Assembly: GCF_039645975.1 (NCBI RefSeq)
Contig: NZ_CP147918.1
Span: 186,001-250,000 of the forward strand
Origin: Sulfurimonas sp. HSL-1716
GTDB taxonomy: Bacteria > Campylobacterota > Campylobacteria > Campylobacterales > Sulfurimonadaceae
Direction: 5' to 3'
Length of the DNA stretch: 64,000 bases
Shown: positions 17,109 through 24,881 of the stretch, piece by piece
How the letters are laid out: every line of letters begins with the position of its first letter
Numbering within the stretch: position 1 is the first letter of the stretch
Made by a program: the position numbers and the translations under genes
The notes under the pieces: model-generated
What the model was told of the DNA's origin: nothing
Database searches by the model: none
What the model saw: only the letters and a program-made list of their open reading frames with translations

Positions 17109-18249
17109 CGGCAAATCTTTCTTCGAACACTTCCAATGCGCGCAATACGATGTCGTCCATATCGTAGTATTTATACTCCGCCAGACGCCCTACGAGAGTG
17201 AGATTTTTGAAGCTTTGCGCATACTTTTTATACTCTTCATAGCGTTTTTGATTTTCATCCGTGAAGATCGGATAGTAAGGTGTGTTCTTTCCGTAGACGA
17301 ACTCTTGCGGATACTCTTTTGCTATGGTCGTTGATTCGTGTTTTGCGTCATACATCTTTTTAAATTCGGTGATACGGGTATAATCATAATCGTTAGGATA
17401 GTTCGTCGTCGTGGCATTTTGAAAGGAATCCGTTTCGTGGTTTTCAAACACCAGCTCTATCGAACGGTAGGGAAGCGTGCCGAATCTAAAATCAAATAGC
17501 TCATCGATCATTCCCGTAAAGACGACTTCACCCTCAAGGAGGCGATCTTCAAATATAAAGTTCTCACCCTCTATGCGCAAGATGTCTTTGAACTCCGTGT
17601 TAAGGCGTATCTCTATATTTTCATGAGAAAGCATGTTCTCAAAAAGCTTTGCATATCCCTCTTGGGGCATCGCCTGAAATGGGTCGTGGAAATATCTGTC
17701 GTCTTTGCTGATGGCTACGGGAACCCTTGCGCTCACCGCAGGGTCAAGCTCTTCGATCTTTTTGCCCCACTGTTTTGCGGAGTAGTGCAAAAAGATCTTT
17801 TCGTAAATAAAATCAGCGATGAATCTGAGATCTTTGTCGGCTGTCTTTTGAAGTTCCAGGATCGTGACTTTTTTTCCGTAACCATAGGTTTCTACCAGGT
17901 TTTTTTCGATCGATTCGGCCATGAAACGGGGGAAAAGCTTGTGAAGGGTGTTGAGGTTAAAAGGGATCGGAACATAGTGTCCGTCTATGAATCCTTCTAC
18001 TTTATGATGGTAATTATGCCATGAGGTGAACTGACTAAGAAAAGTCCATACTTTTTGACTGTCGGTATGAAAAAGGTGCGGACCGTAGTTATGGATGAGA
18101 ATTCCGTGTTCATCGATGCTGTCAAAACAGTTTCCGCCGATATGGGGGCGTTTGTCTATGATCAAAACTTTTTTGTTCTGCCGGGTTGCCAGTTTGTGAG
18201 CTAGGACGCTGCCCGCAAATCCTGCTCCGACTATGATGACGTCATACAT
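17101..18249 (-). CDS. glf: UDP-galactopyranose mutase
   Basis: Flavoenzyme that interconverts UDP-galactopyranose and UDP-galactofuranose, supplying Galf for surface polysaccharides. The whole 382-aa protein reads as Glf: FAD-binding VGAGFAGS at residues 7-14, HIGGNCFD at ~36-43, the YGPHLFHT stretch at ~55-62 and, near the C-terminus, LVGRLAEYKYYDMDD, which contacts flavin and substrate. It is followed by two GlfT-like glycosyltransferases with overlapping frames and preceded by pseI (8-base overlap). The combination implies the cell makes both Galf and pseudaminic acid from one transcript. Confidence 0.95.
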   Translation of the reverse strand: MYDVIIVGAGFAGSVLAHKLATRQNKKVLIIDKRPHIGGNCFDSIDEHGILIHNYGPHLFHTDSQKVWTFLSQFTSWHNYHHKVEGFIDGHYVPIPFNLNTLHKLFPRFMAESIEKNLVETYGYGKKVTILELQKTADKDLRFIADFIYEKIFLHYSAKQWGKKIEELDPAVSARVPVAISKDDRYFHDPFQAMPQEGYAKLFENMLSHENIEIRLNTEFKDILRIEGENFIFEDRLLEGEVVFTGMIDELFDFRFGTLPYRSIELVFENHETDSFQNATTTNYPNDYDYTRITEFKKMYDAKHESTTIAKEYPQEFVYGKNTPYYPIFTDENQKRYEEYKKYAQSFKNLTLVGRLAEYKYYDMDDIVLRALEVFEERFADA

Positions 18250-19258
18250 TGATATTCTCCCATGAAAGCGGTGTGCCTGCCTTTATATCGGTTAGTGCAA
18301 TTTTACCCAAAATCTCTTCATAGTGTTTTGGATGCAGCCCGTCGCCCGGACGGATGCTTTTGATGTTCTCTTTTGTAAAGCTTTCGCCTTTTTTGATGTC
18401 GCGGCTGACATAGAGGCTTCTGGCGTATTTTTTGGATTTGTCGTCATATTTTACGTGTCCCAGCATCTTTTCGACGTTTCGCACGCTTTGCACCATCTCG
18501 CGCAGCTGAGAGGGCGAGAGTGAGAAGGCGCCATCGGGCGTTTCTATGTTTTCATCGGGGGTGAAATGTTTTTCTATCACTCTCGCACCGAGTGCCACCG
18601 AGGCGATGACCGCGTCGTTGCCAAGCGTATGATCGGAAAGTCCGACCTCCGCAGCGAATCGCTCTTTCATATCGGCGATGGTGAGCAGGTTCATGGATTC
18701 GGGTGCGGCGGGGTAGGCGCTTGTACATTTTAAAAGCACGATATTTTCATTGCCCTCACTCTTGCAGGCAGCGACTGCGAGCTCGATGTCTAGGGTATCG
18801 CCGACACCCGTGGAGATGATGACGGGCTTGCCTTTGGAAGCGGCATAACGGATAAGCGGGATGTCCGTTATCTCAAAGGAGGCTATTTTGTATGCGGGTA
18901 CTTCTATCTTTTCCAAGACATCGACCGCCTGCAGATCAAAAGGCGATGAAAAAAGCAAGATGCCCAGTTCGTCTGCATACTTCTTTAACGGTTTGTGCCA
19001 CTCATAAGGCATACATGCACGTTTGTAAAGGTCGTAAAGGTATTCGTCCTGCCACAGGTCACCCGCTTTGAACCTCTCCTCTTTGACATCAAGGGTAAGT
19101 GAATCCGGTGTGTAGGTCTGTAGTTTTACGGCGTCGCATCCCGCTTCATACGCGACTCTTACTCCCTTTTTTGCCAGTTCAAAATCTTGGTTGTGGTTTG
19201 CCGAGAGCTCTGCGATGATAAAGACTTTTTTGTCCGTGTCGTGTGTACCTATCTTCAT
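18242..19258 (-). CDS. pseI: Pseudaminic acid synthase PseI
   Basis: NeuB-family synthase that condenses phosphoenolpyruvate with 2,4-diacetamido-2,4,6-trideoxy-L-altrose to give pseudaminic acid. The N-terminal TIM barrel shows IIAELSANHNQ (residues 14-24), AVKLQTYTPD (~43-52), YKIASFEI and the VIEKHFTPD metal-site region; the C-terminal ~60 residues form the SAF/antifreeze-like domain (RSLYVSRDIKKGE). Length is normal (338 aa). The ATG overlaps the pseH stop (ATGA). Neighbouring pseH, pseG, pseC and pseB support PseI over legionaminic or sialic acid synthase. Confidence 0.93.
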   Translation of the reverse strand: MKIGTHDTDKKVFIIAELSANHNQDFELAKKGVRVAYEAGCDAVKLQTYTPDSLTLDVKEERFKAGDLWQDEYLYDLYKRACMPYEWHKPLKKYADELGILLFSSPFDLQAVDVLEKIEVPAYKIASFEITDIPLIRYAASKGKPVIISTGVGDTLDIELAVAACKSEGNENIVLLKCTSAYPAAPESMNLLTIADMKERFAAEVGLSDHTLGNDAVIASVALGARVIEKHFTPDENIETPDGAFSLSPSQLREMVQSVRNVEKMLGHVKYDDKSKKYARSLYVSRDIKKGESFTKENIKSIRPGDGLHPKHYEEILGKIALTDIKAGTPLSWENINV

Positions 19259-19776
19259 TCTTTCTCTCTTAAAAGCAGTTTTGATATCTTCGCATCCGCT
19301 CTTTTATAATCTTCATATGCGAGTTCATAACTTTTATAAAGTTCATGCTCCTCTTTTTCTTTGTAACCCAAAGAGAGGTTAAAGCGTATTGCTCTTGGAT
19401 TGTCGTGCATGATCTTGCATCTGAGAATCCTGTAATCTTTTTCGTTAAAAAGATAATCGTGAAACAGCGTGACTATCTTGTACGGCACGAGCGAGTTCTG
19501 CTTTGAAGCGTCGTAAAGGTAAAATCCGGTCTCTACGCTTTCACCGCGCTTGTTGAACCAGATAAGCCCGATGGGTTTCTCTTTGACTCGGATAACGAAA
19601 TACTCATCCTCTTTTTTTGCCAAAGAGGCGAACCACGCTTCTTGCTGCTCTTGCGTGATGTGGCTTTGATCGAGTGCGTAGCGCTTTACTTCATCGCTGT
19701 TTCGCCAAAAGCGTACCGTTTCGATATCTTTGTGTTCGAGGGGCGTGAGTGCTATGTCAAAACCTTTAAGCGTCAA
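19255..19776 (-). CDS. pseH: GNAT N-acetyltransferase PseH
   Basis: GNAT-fold acyltransferase matching PseH, which N-acetylates the 4-amino group of UDP-4-amino-4,6-dideoxy-AltNAc. DIETVRFWRNS near the N-terminus, the ETGFYL strand and NPRAIRFNLSLGYKE (GNAT motif B) are visible in 173 aa. Start is TTG 19776 with AAAGG five bases upstream, overlapping the ACP gene by 11 bases. Because an ACP and a KAS III-like gene lie immediately upstream, the acyl donor in this organism could be an acyl-ACP and not acetyl-CoA; that is inference. It is followed by pseI. Confidence 0.85.
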   Translation of the reverse strand: MTLKGFDIALTPLEHKDIETVRFWRNSDEVKRYALDQSHITQEQQEAWFASLAKKEDEYFVIRVKEKPIGLIWFNKRGESVETGFYLYDASKQNSLVPYKIVTLFHDYLFNEKDYRILRCKIMHDNPRAIRFNLSLGYKEKEEHELYKSYELAYEDYKRADAKISKLLLREKE

Positions 19777-19990
19777 AGCCCGCCTTTGTCAGGATATCTT
19801 TTATGCTCACGCAGTTTTCAAGTTCGTCTATCTCCACGGACGCGCCTATTTCGTCAAATACACTCAGTGCACCGAGCATCGCAAGCGAATCCCATTCAGG
19901 GATATCGCACAGCAGTTCGTCCGGGTTTAAAGGGCGGTCAAGCTGTACCTCTTCGGCGAGGCGGATCAAGAATTCTTCTTCACTCATCAT
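19766..19990 (-). CDS. Acyl carrier protein
   Basis: A 74-aa acidic helical protein with EWDSLAMLG; the serine at about residue 35 in the DSL motif is the 4'-phosphopantetheine attachment site. It starts at ATG 19990 (a second ATG follows directly) and overlaps both the KAS III gene and pseH. It is one of two ACPs that flank the KAS III gene, distinct in sequence from each other and from housekeeping AcpP (which is much better conserved). Role inferred: carrying an acyl or glyceryl group destined for a sugar. Confidence 0.85.
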   Translation of the reverse strand: MMSEEEFLIRLAEEVQLDRPLNPDELLCDIPEWDSLAMLGALSVFDEIGASVEIDELENCVSIKDILTKAGFDA

Positions 19991-21060
19991 GCTTCCTTTT
20001 TGTAGATTAGAGTACGCGGTGCGTAGATATTGTCCGTTTGGATCACGGCTCCGCCCCAGCTTAGACCTATGCCGAATCCCGCAACGGCGATAGTGAGTTT
20101 CTTTGCGCTAAACTCCTCGTTTAAAAAGCCGTTGATAGTCCCGGGGATGGAAGCTGCGTTTTGGTTGCCGTAGATCTTTCCCGTTTCCATCGGCACTTTT
20201 TGCGGTGCCACTTTGAGGCGCGAGGCGATGGTTTTTAGGATGTAAGGATTTGCTTGATGCAGTACGAAATAGTCTATCTCGTCGTTTTGCAGTCCTGCAG
20301 ATTCCACGACCTCTTTGATGAGCGGAGGCACGGTCTTGATGGCGAAGTTAAACACCTCCTTACCGTCCATAAAGAGATCTTCGTCGCGTCTTATACCGCC
20401 GTCTTCGCGAAGTTTTGCAACAAGCGTTTCATGTGTCGTGGGAGTTCGCGCTCCGCCTGCGGGGATAATGAGATGCTTGTATCCGCTTCCGTCGCTGTAG
20501 AGCGAGAAAAAACTTTTTGGTGCATCTTTTTTCTCGATGACTATCGCACTTCCCGCATCGCCCATCAAGGGAGTGAATATCTTATCCCGTTCCCCCGAGA
20601 AGTAGCTGTTGACGTCGCCTACGCACAAAAGTACTTTTTTCATGCCGCTGTTGACGTAGCTGTAGGCTGTAAAGAGTCCGTAGATAAAACCGCTGCATCC
20701 GAGGTTGATGTCAAAAGCTCCGCAGCTCTTCGGCAGTCCCAGACGATCTTGCATGATGATGGCGGTGGAGGGCGCTTTGAAGTCGGGACTCTGCGTCACG
20801 AACAAAAGCGCTTCTATCTCCTCTTTTTTGATGTCGGTGTTGGTAAAGATATCTTCCGCACTTTGCACGCACAGGTCGCTCGTACACACGTCTTCATCGG
20901 CGATGTAGCGGGTTTTCAGCCCTATGCTTCTTTGAAGTCTGCTAAATGAGTCGTCGTCAAACCCGAAACGCTCTTTTTCATCTTCAAGGTCGATGATGTT
21001 GCCACCCACCGTGGTCGCCATCGCCGTGACGGCGATGTTCTCAAAACTGATCTGACTCAT
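19987..21060 (-). CDS. KAS III (FabH-like) 3-oxoacyl-ACP synthase family protein
   Basis: Thiolase-fold enzyme of the FabH family, about 357 aa from ATG 21060 (AAAGGA seven bases upstream; TTG 21066 is an alternative). The catalytic triad is intact: Cys in NLGCSGF at about residue 122, His in LHQANP at about 268 and Asn in GNQNAAS about 20 residues later. The C-terminal GFGIGLSWG is also canonical. It lies between two ACP genes and next to an FkbH-like gene, so it more likely makes or transfers a special acyl group for glycan modification than starts housekeeping fatty acid synthesis. Such FabH paralogues can also act as acyl-transferases. Confidence 0.88.
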   Translation of the reverse strand: MSQISFENIAVTAMATTVGGNIIDLEDEKERFGFDDDSFSRLQRSIGLKTRYIADEDVCTSDLCVQSAEDIFTNTDIKKEEIEALLFVTQSPDFKAPSTAIIMQDRLGLPKSCGAFDINLGCSGFIYGLFTAYSYVNSGMKKVLLCVGDVNSYFSGERDKIFTPLMGDAGSAIVIEKKDAPKSFFSLYSDGSGYKHLIIPAGGARTPTTHETLVAKLREDGGIRRDEDLFMDGKEVFNFAIKTVPPLIKEVVESAGLQNDEIDYFVLHQANPYILKTIASRLKVAPQKVPMETGKIYGNQNAASIPGTINGFLNEEFSAKKLTIAVAGFGIGLSWGGAVIQTDNIYAPRTLIYKKEA

Positions 21061-21331
21061 CGGCAATCCTTTGCTCTAAAAATTTTTCCAGCGTCACTAT
21101 CGTTTTAAAGGGAGTGTTCTTGGCGTCCATGCTTTCTTCGCTTGCCACGGCGATGTAATTTCCGGTGGCATCTTCGAGCGAGGATTCAAGCTCCAAGATC
21201 AGATCAAGCGTGCCCAGCGAATCGAGCAGCTCAAAGAGCGGCGTTTCGTCGTTCACGTTTTGCAGCTCTTCTATATTCAGCTCTTCGTTGATGTTTTTTA
21301 CAGCTTTTAAAATAATCTCTTTAAGATCCAT
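21041..21331 (-). CDS. Acyl carrier protein
   Basis: A 96-aa acidic protein with LLDSLGTLDL; the serine at about residue 38 is the phosphopantetheine site. It overlaps the 3' end of the FkbH-like gene by 11 bases and the KAS III gene by about 20 bases. In polyketide and glycan clusters, an ACP directly beside an FkbH-like HAD protein usually receives a glyceryl unit from 1,3-bisphosphoglycerate; this gene is the best candidate for that carrier. The second ACP (19766-19990) may receive the KAS III product. Assignments of which ACP does which are inference. Confidence 0.85.
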   Translation of the reverse strand: MDLKEIILKAVKNINEELNIEELQNVNDETPLFELLDSLGTLDLILELESSLEDATGNYIAVASEESMDAKNTPFKTIVTLEKFLEQRIADESDQF

Positions 21332-22877
21332 ACTCTACCTTTATACTTTCATTAACATCGGCAAAACGCTTGAATTTATAATGTTTGCAATCGCCGTTTT
21401 TTACCGCTTCAAAACCGTTTTTCTCATAGAACTCTTCGACAAGCGCGTTTTTGTCCGTTTTGCAATAAGATGCGGTGAGATCTTGATGTCTGCGGGTGAT
21501 GAAGTTCAAGACGCTCTCTTCGATCCCGCGTCCGAGCACGCGGCAGCTCATCAAAAAGGTATCTATATCGCCGTCCTTGATGATGACTACCCCGACGATC
21601 CCCATGTCACCGAACTTGTCTTTGACACTGAAGTCGTACACGAAACCGCTTTGCATCAGCTCTTTTACAAAGGAGAGTTCGTAGCGTTTGGTGGTAAGAT
21701 TGAACTGGTTCGTTTTGTTAATCAGCTGCGTAATGCGCTCTATGTTCTTTTCGTTGTTGCATGTGACACCGATGCGGATGCCAAGCGAAGCGATGAAATC
21801 CTCTTTGCTGGGCATCTTTGAGCTTAGATCCAGACGCTCTTTCTCATCTTTGTAAAGTGTCGTCTTTTTTGCATCCTCAGCGCTTATGTGCAGAGTTTTT
21901 AAAGCGGTGATCTTCTTTAGCGTTTCGATGTTTAAAAGCGGGTTTGCCGGGTTCATTTTGTAACATTCTATCCCCATACGCTGGCGCATCTCTGCTAACT
22001 CCGCGTCGGAATCGTCGATGAAGATGATACCCGTTTTGGTGAGGCCGAGCTCCTTTAAAACGGCATTTAGGTTTTCGCTTTTGGAGTTCCAGTTCACTGC
22101 GTGCGCGACAAAATCATCAAGGCCAAGCGGCATCGTTTTTGTTTCAAACACTTCCTGCACGGCGTTTTCATCGTTCTTGCTGAGTAAAATAAGGATGATC
22201 CCGCTGTTTTTGAGCTCCAGCAGATACTCTTGAAACTTCGTGTAGACGATGCCGGGGTAGTTGTTGTCTATTTTGATCCCTCCCAGTCCGTCTTCGCCGA
22301 TGATCCCGCCCCAGAGCGTGTTGTCGGCATCGACGGCTATCGCTTTGATGCGCGGAGCATCAAAAAGTGAGATAAGTTCTTGTATCTTTGCACTGAGAAG
22401 TTCTGTCGCAAGTTTTGTAAAGGGTGTCTGAAAAAGATAACGGTTCCTCTGGCTTATGAGGTTTTTTGTTCCGTGTTCTTTGCACATTGTGTAAAAATCC
22501 AAAACTGCAAGACCGTTTAGCTCCTCTTGAAGCGAAGCGATCTTGCAGTTTAGCTTTGCAAGTTCGAGTTCTTGGCGTATTTTGTCGGGAGTGAAAATAT
22601 CGTTAAACTCTTCGTTTAGCGTGTTTATGATGATCTTTGCGCTGTTGTTCATCCTAAAATGAAGCAGAGCATTTTTTAAAACAGCGAAGCTTTCATCGTG
22701 ATCATCGGCAAAAAAACTGCTGTCCAAAAGCAGTATTAACACTTGTTCATCTACCTTCGCATAGAGCGTATCGATAATCGTATCAAGCGGATAGTGCGTA
22801 AGAGAATACTCTTTTAAGAATCTGTCAAAGGGCTTTGTGACGGTATTTGACAAGAATGCGATGCTATTTGTATTCAA
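21321..22877 (-). CDS. FkbH-like HAD-IIIC family protein (glyceryl-ACP synthase-like)
   Basis: The HAD-IIIC signature AVDADNTLWGG lies at residues 181-191, with motif II/III regions LILLSKND and FIDDSDAE following. The C-terminal ~150 residues look like the GNAT-like domain typical of FkbH proteins. In well-studied family members the enzyme dephosphorylates 1,3-bisphosphoglycerate and loads the glyceryl group onto an ACP. Total length 518 aa fits FkbH proteins with an N-terminal ~150-residue extension. Start is TTG 22877, supported by AAAGGAG seven bases upstream. It overlaps pseG and the ACP gene, so it is embedded in the pseudaminic acid operon. Confidence 0.85.
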   Translation of the reverse strand: MNTNSIAFLSNTVTKPFDRFLKEYSLTHYPLDTIIDTLYAKVDEQVLILLLDSSFFADDHDESFAVLKNALLHFRMNNSAKIIINTLNEEFNDIFTPDKIRQELELAKLNCKIASLQEELNGLAVLDFYTMCKEHGTKNLISQRNRYLFQTPFTKLATELLSAKIQELISLFDAPRIKAIAVDADNTLWGGIIGEDGLGGIKIDNNYPGIVYTKFQEYLLELKNSGIILILLSKNDENAVQEVFETKTMPLGLDDFVAHAVNWNSKSENLNAVLKELGLTKTGIIFIDDSDAELAEMRQRMGIECYKMNPANPLLNIETLKKITALKTLHISAEDAKKTTLYKDEKERLDLSSKMPSKEDFIASLGIRIGVTCNNEKNIERITQLINKTNQFNLTTKRYELSFVKELMQSGFVYDFSVKDKFGDMGIVGVVIIKDGDIDTFLMSCRVLGRGIEESVLNFITRRHQDLTASYCKTDKNALVEEFYEKNGFEAVKNGDCKHYKFKRFADVNESIKVEYGS

Positions 22878-23925
22878 TTATCAACTCCTTTGCCACACCA
22901 TTTTTTTTAAAGCTGTATCTGTCTAAGACTCTTTTGATCTTGTAAGGGTGGTATTGTACAAAATTAAGCGCTTTTTTTAAAGCTGCAGGCGTAAAAACCT
23001 CTATGATGTTTTTAAGGTCTTGTCTTTTTAGTATATCGACGGTTCGTGCCTGATTTGAAGCGCATTTTATGGCGATAAACGGTTTTTTTAGGGCGAATGT
23101 CTCTAAAAGAGAGGTGCTCGCACTCGTGATGATGAGATCATGTGCTCTCATAAGCTCTGCCATCTCCTTTTCATCTATGACAAGCTCTTTGTCTCTGATC
23201 TTTAAAAAGGTGATCTTTTGGTTTGCAGAGGTCGTAACAATGGTCACGGACAGAGTCTTTTCAAGCGATAGAAGATATTTTTTCACACGAAGAGAGAGAC
23301 CCAGCGGATCGCTTCCTCCAAGCGTTACAAGCACTTTTTTGTTTTTAAGAGAGTCAAGGGGAGTAAAACGGTTCTTATGAGATAAAAAATCATCTTTTAA
23401 AAGAGTGTATCTGGCTCCCGCAAGTATCTTTGTGTCTTTTAGATAGGAGTAGTCCTTTTCATCTGCGATAAAAGAGTGGTTTAAAACGATATCTGCACGA
23501 TGTTCCTTGAACTCGTCGTCAAACACTAAAACACGGCAGAGCTCTTTGAGCTTTGCTTCGCAGTTTATATCGACTCCGTAGTGATCGATGATGAAAAGGG
23601 AAGGCTTCAGCTCTTTAGCGATCTCTATGAGTTCGCTGCAATCCATACTGCTTACGATCCTGCGGGCAAACCCGTTTTGCTCTATGAGACGGTTTTGGTT
23701 TCCTTTGAGTTCTTGCGTGATGTAGGTGATAGAAAAATCATTTCTCAATCCTTCTGCCAAAAGAAGCGTGCGCATAAGATGACCGAGACCGATGGCCGAA
23801 GAAGAATCCATTCTTATCAATATCACGCCCACAGGAGCAAAGTCCCTTTGTGCTGCGCTGGCCGCTGAGGCACTAAAGCTTGCCTCTTGCAAGGCAGATA
23901 AATTACTGTTTTTTTTGTTCGACAT
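22864..23925 (-). CDS. pseG: UDP-sugar hydrolase PseG
   Basis: GT-B-like hydrolase that removes UDP from UDP-2,4-diacetamido-2,4,6-trideoxy-altropyranose, giving the substrate of PseI. RMDSSSAIGLGHLMR (about residues 38-52) holds the G-x-G-H catalytic histidine; VTLGGSDP and ITSASTSLLET are the C-terminal nucleotide-binding motifs. Compared with usual PseG, which starts directly before this strand, the protein has an extra N-terminal ~33 residues rich in Ser and Ala if ATG 23925 is used. That ATG lacks a clear Shine-Dalgarno; GTG codons just before the RMDSS strand are possible later starts. It overlaps the cytidylyltransferase gene by 23 bases. Confidence 0.9.
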   Translation of the reverse strand: MSNKKNSNLSALQEASFSASAASAAQRDFAPVGVILIRMDSSSAIGLGHLMRTLLLAEGLRNDFSITYITQELKGNQNRLIEQNGFARRIVSSMDCSELIEIAKELKPSLFIIDHYGVDINCEAKLKELCRVLVFDDEFKEHRADIVLNHSFIADEKDYSYLKDTKILAGARYTLLKDDFLSHKNRFTPLDSLKNKKVLVTLGGSDPLGLSLRVKKYLLSLEKTLSVTIVTTSANQKITFLKIRDKELVIDEKEMAELMRAHDLIITSASTSLLETFALKKPFIAIKCASNQARTVDILKRQDLKNIIEVFTPAALKKALNFVQYHPYKIKRVLDRYSFKKNGVAKELIIEYK

Positions 23926-24619
23926 GCTTGTTCATTTCATAGATGTAAAGGTTTTGTTCCAGGGTCTCGATGAGCTTTTCGTAGCTGAAGTCCGTTTCGC
24001 AGTTCAGTTTTTCGTACAGCTCGGTTATTGCTTTGTAGTCATCTTCCTCGTCGAGTGTCAGACGGTATCTTGAATGGTCGTGAGAGTTTTTGTAAGACGC
24101 GCACTTCACGTTTTCTTTGATGTAGGGCGTGACATGTTCTTTGTGATGCTCTGTTATCGCATTCTCATAAGCTTCTTTGAGGTGGGCAAAGGAGAACACC
24201 TCCGTATCCATCCCGCGCGGAAAACCGCTCTGTTGACAGGCACAGACATACCGGGCATCGCTGTTTTTGTAAAACTCGATCGTCTTTTTTACGATCTGTG
24301 CGTCAATGAGCGGGCAGTCGCTTGTACAGCGCACGATGATGCTCTTTTCATCCGCGCCGAATTTTGAAGCACTGTGGTAGTATCGTGCCAAGACATCATC
24401 CGTATCGCCTTGGAAATATTTTACATGCAGACGTTTACAAAGCTCGACTATGGGCATCTGCGAGCCGTCATCCGTGGTAGCTACGATGATGTTTTCTTTA
24501 AACTCCTCCAGACGAGAGAGCATCACTTCCAAAATCGTTTTGCCGCACAGGGGAAGCATTACTTTGGCTCTTAGTCTGGTGCTGGTCATGCGGGCTTGAA
24601 TGATGATATACAAATTCAT
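23903..24619 (-). CDS. spsF: SpsF-type cytidylyltransferase (probable CMP-pseudaminate synthetase)
   Basis: GT-A-like nucleotidyltransferase of the SpsF family: IIIQARMTSTRLRAKVM at residues 5-21 is the nucleotide-binding N-terminus (R-x-x-S-x-R-x-x-x-K), RCTSDCPLID at about 96-105 is the central metal/substrate motif, and RLTLDEEDD lies near the C-terminus. SpsF-like enzymes replace NeuA-type PseF in some pseudaminic acid pathways, notably in Bacillus, where they activate the sugar with CTP. No NeuA-type pseF is present in the window, which supports this role. A TATAAT box 7 bases before the ATG and no Shine-Dalgarno suggest a leaderless mRNA. Confidence 0.8.
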   Translation of the reverse strand: MNLYIIIQARMTSTRLRAKVMLPLCGKTILEVMLSRLEEFKENIIVATTDDGSQMPIVELCKRLHVKYFQGDTDDVLARYYHSASKFGADEKSIIVRCTSDCPLIDAQIVKKTIEFYKNSDARYVCACQQSGFPRGMDTEVFSFAHLKEAYENAITEHHKEHVTPYIKENVKCASYKNSHDHSRYRLTLDEEDDYKAITELYEKLNCETDFSYEKLIETLEQNLYIYEMNKHVEQKKQ

Positions 24620-24621
24620 AG

Positions 24622-24631
24622 TATAATTATA
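24622..24631. promoter_or_regulatory. Palindromic -10 box shared by divergent genes
   Basis: TATAATTATA is its own reverse complement, so it provides a perfect TATAAT on each strand. On the minus strand the transcript would start at or within one base of the spsF ATG (24619), making it leaderless. On the plus strand it would give a leader of about 50 bases before the YwbE gene. No clear -35 is visible on either strand, which is usual for Campylobacterota. Predicted from sequence only. Confidence 0.5.
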
Positions 24632-24683
24632 GCTAGAACCAATCTCAAAATGCCCTTAAAACGGGATATACAAAGGAAGTTGT

Positions 24684-24881
24684 TTGATAGACGGCAGAGA
24701 ACGCAAAAATATACGAAGCGGCATACGCGTGGCGATAGTGCTTAAACAGGATCAAAGCACGGGAAAATTGACCGAAGGCGTAGTGCGCGACATCCTGACA
24801 AATTCGGCTTTTCATCCTCACGGTATCAAAGTGCGTCTTATGAACAAAGAGGTCGGACGTGTGAAGGAGATATACGGCTAG
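24684..24881 (+). CDS. ywbE: YwbE family protein
   Basis: Short 65-aa protein reading as the YwbE (DUF2196) family along its full length: DGRERKNIRSGIRV, VLKQDQSTGKLTEG and SAFHPHGIKVRL are near-identical to the family pattern. The fold is probably a small beta barrel; the function is unknown. The start is TTG 24684 with AAAGGAAG immediately upstream. It is followed directly by the beta-propeller gene (stop TAG abuts the ATG), and both sit, in opposite orientation, between the two halves of the pse operon. Confidence 0.88.
   Translation: MIDGRERKNIRSGIRVAIVLKQDQSTGKLTEGVVRDILTNSAFHPHGIKVRLMNKEVGRVKEIYG

Noticed and set aside
19987-21331. Housekeeping fatty-acid synthesis operon
   Set aside because: The ACP and KAS III genes lack fabD, fabG or plsX neighbours and are interleaved with pse genes, so a glycan-modification role fits better.
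23903-24619. Reading the SpsF-type protein as a glycosyltransferase
   Set aside because: The N-terminal RMTSTRLRAK and the ordered position beside pseG point to a nucleotidyltransferase; no acceptor-binding GT region is present.
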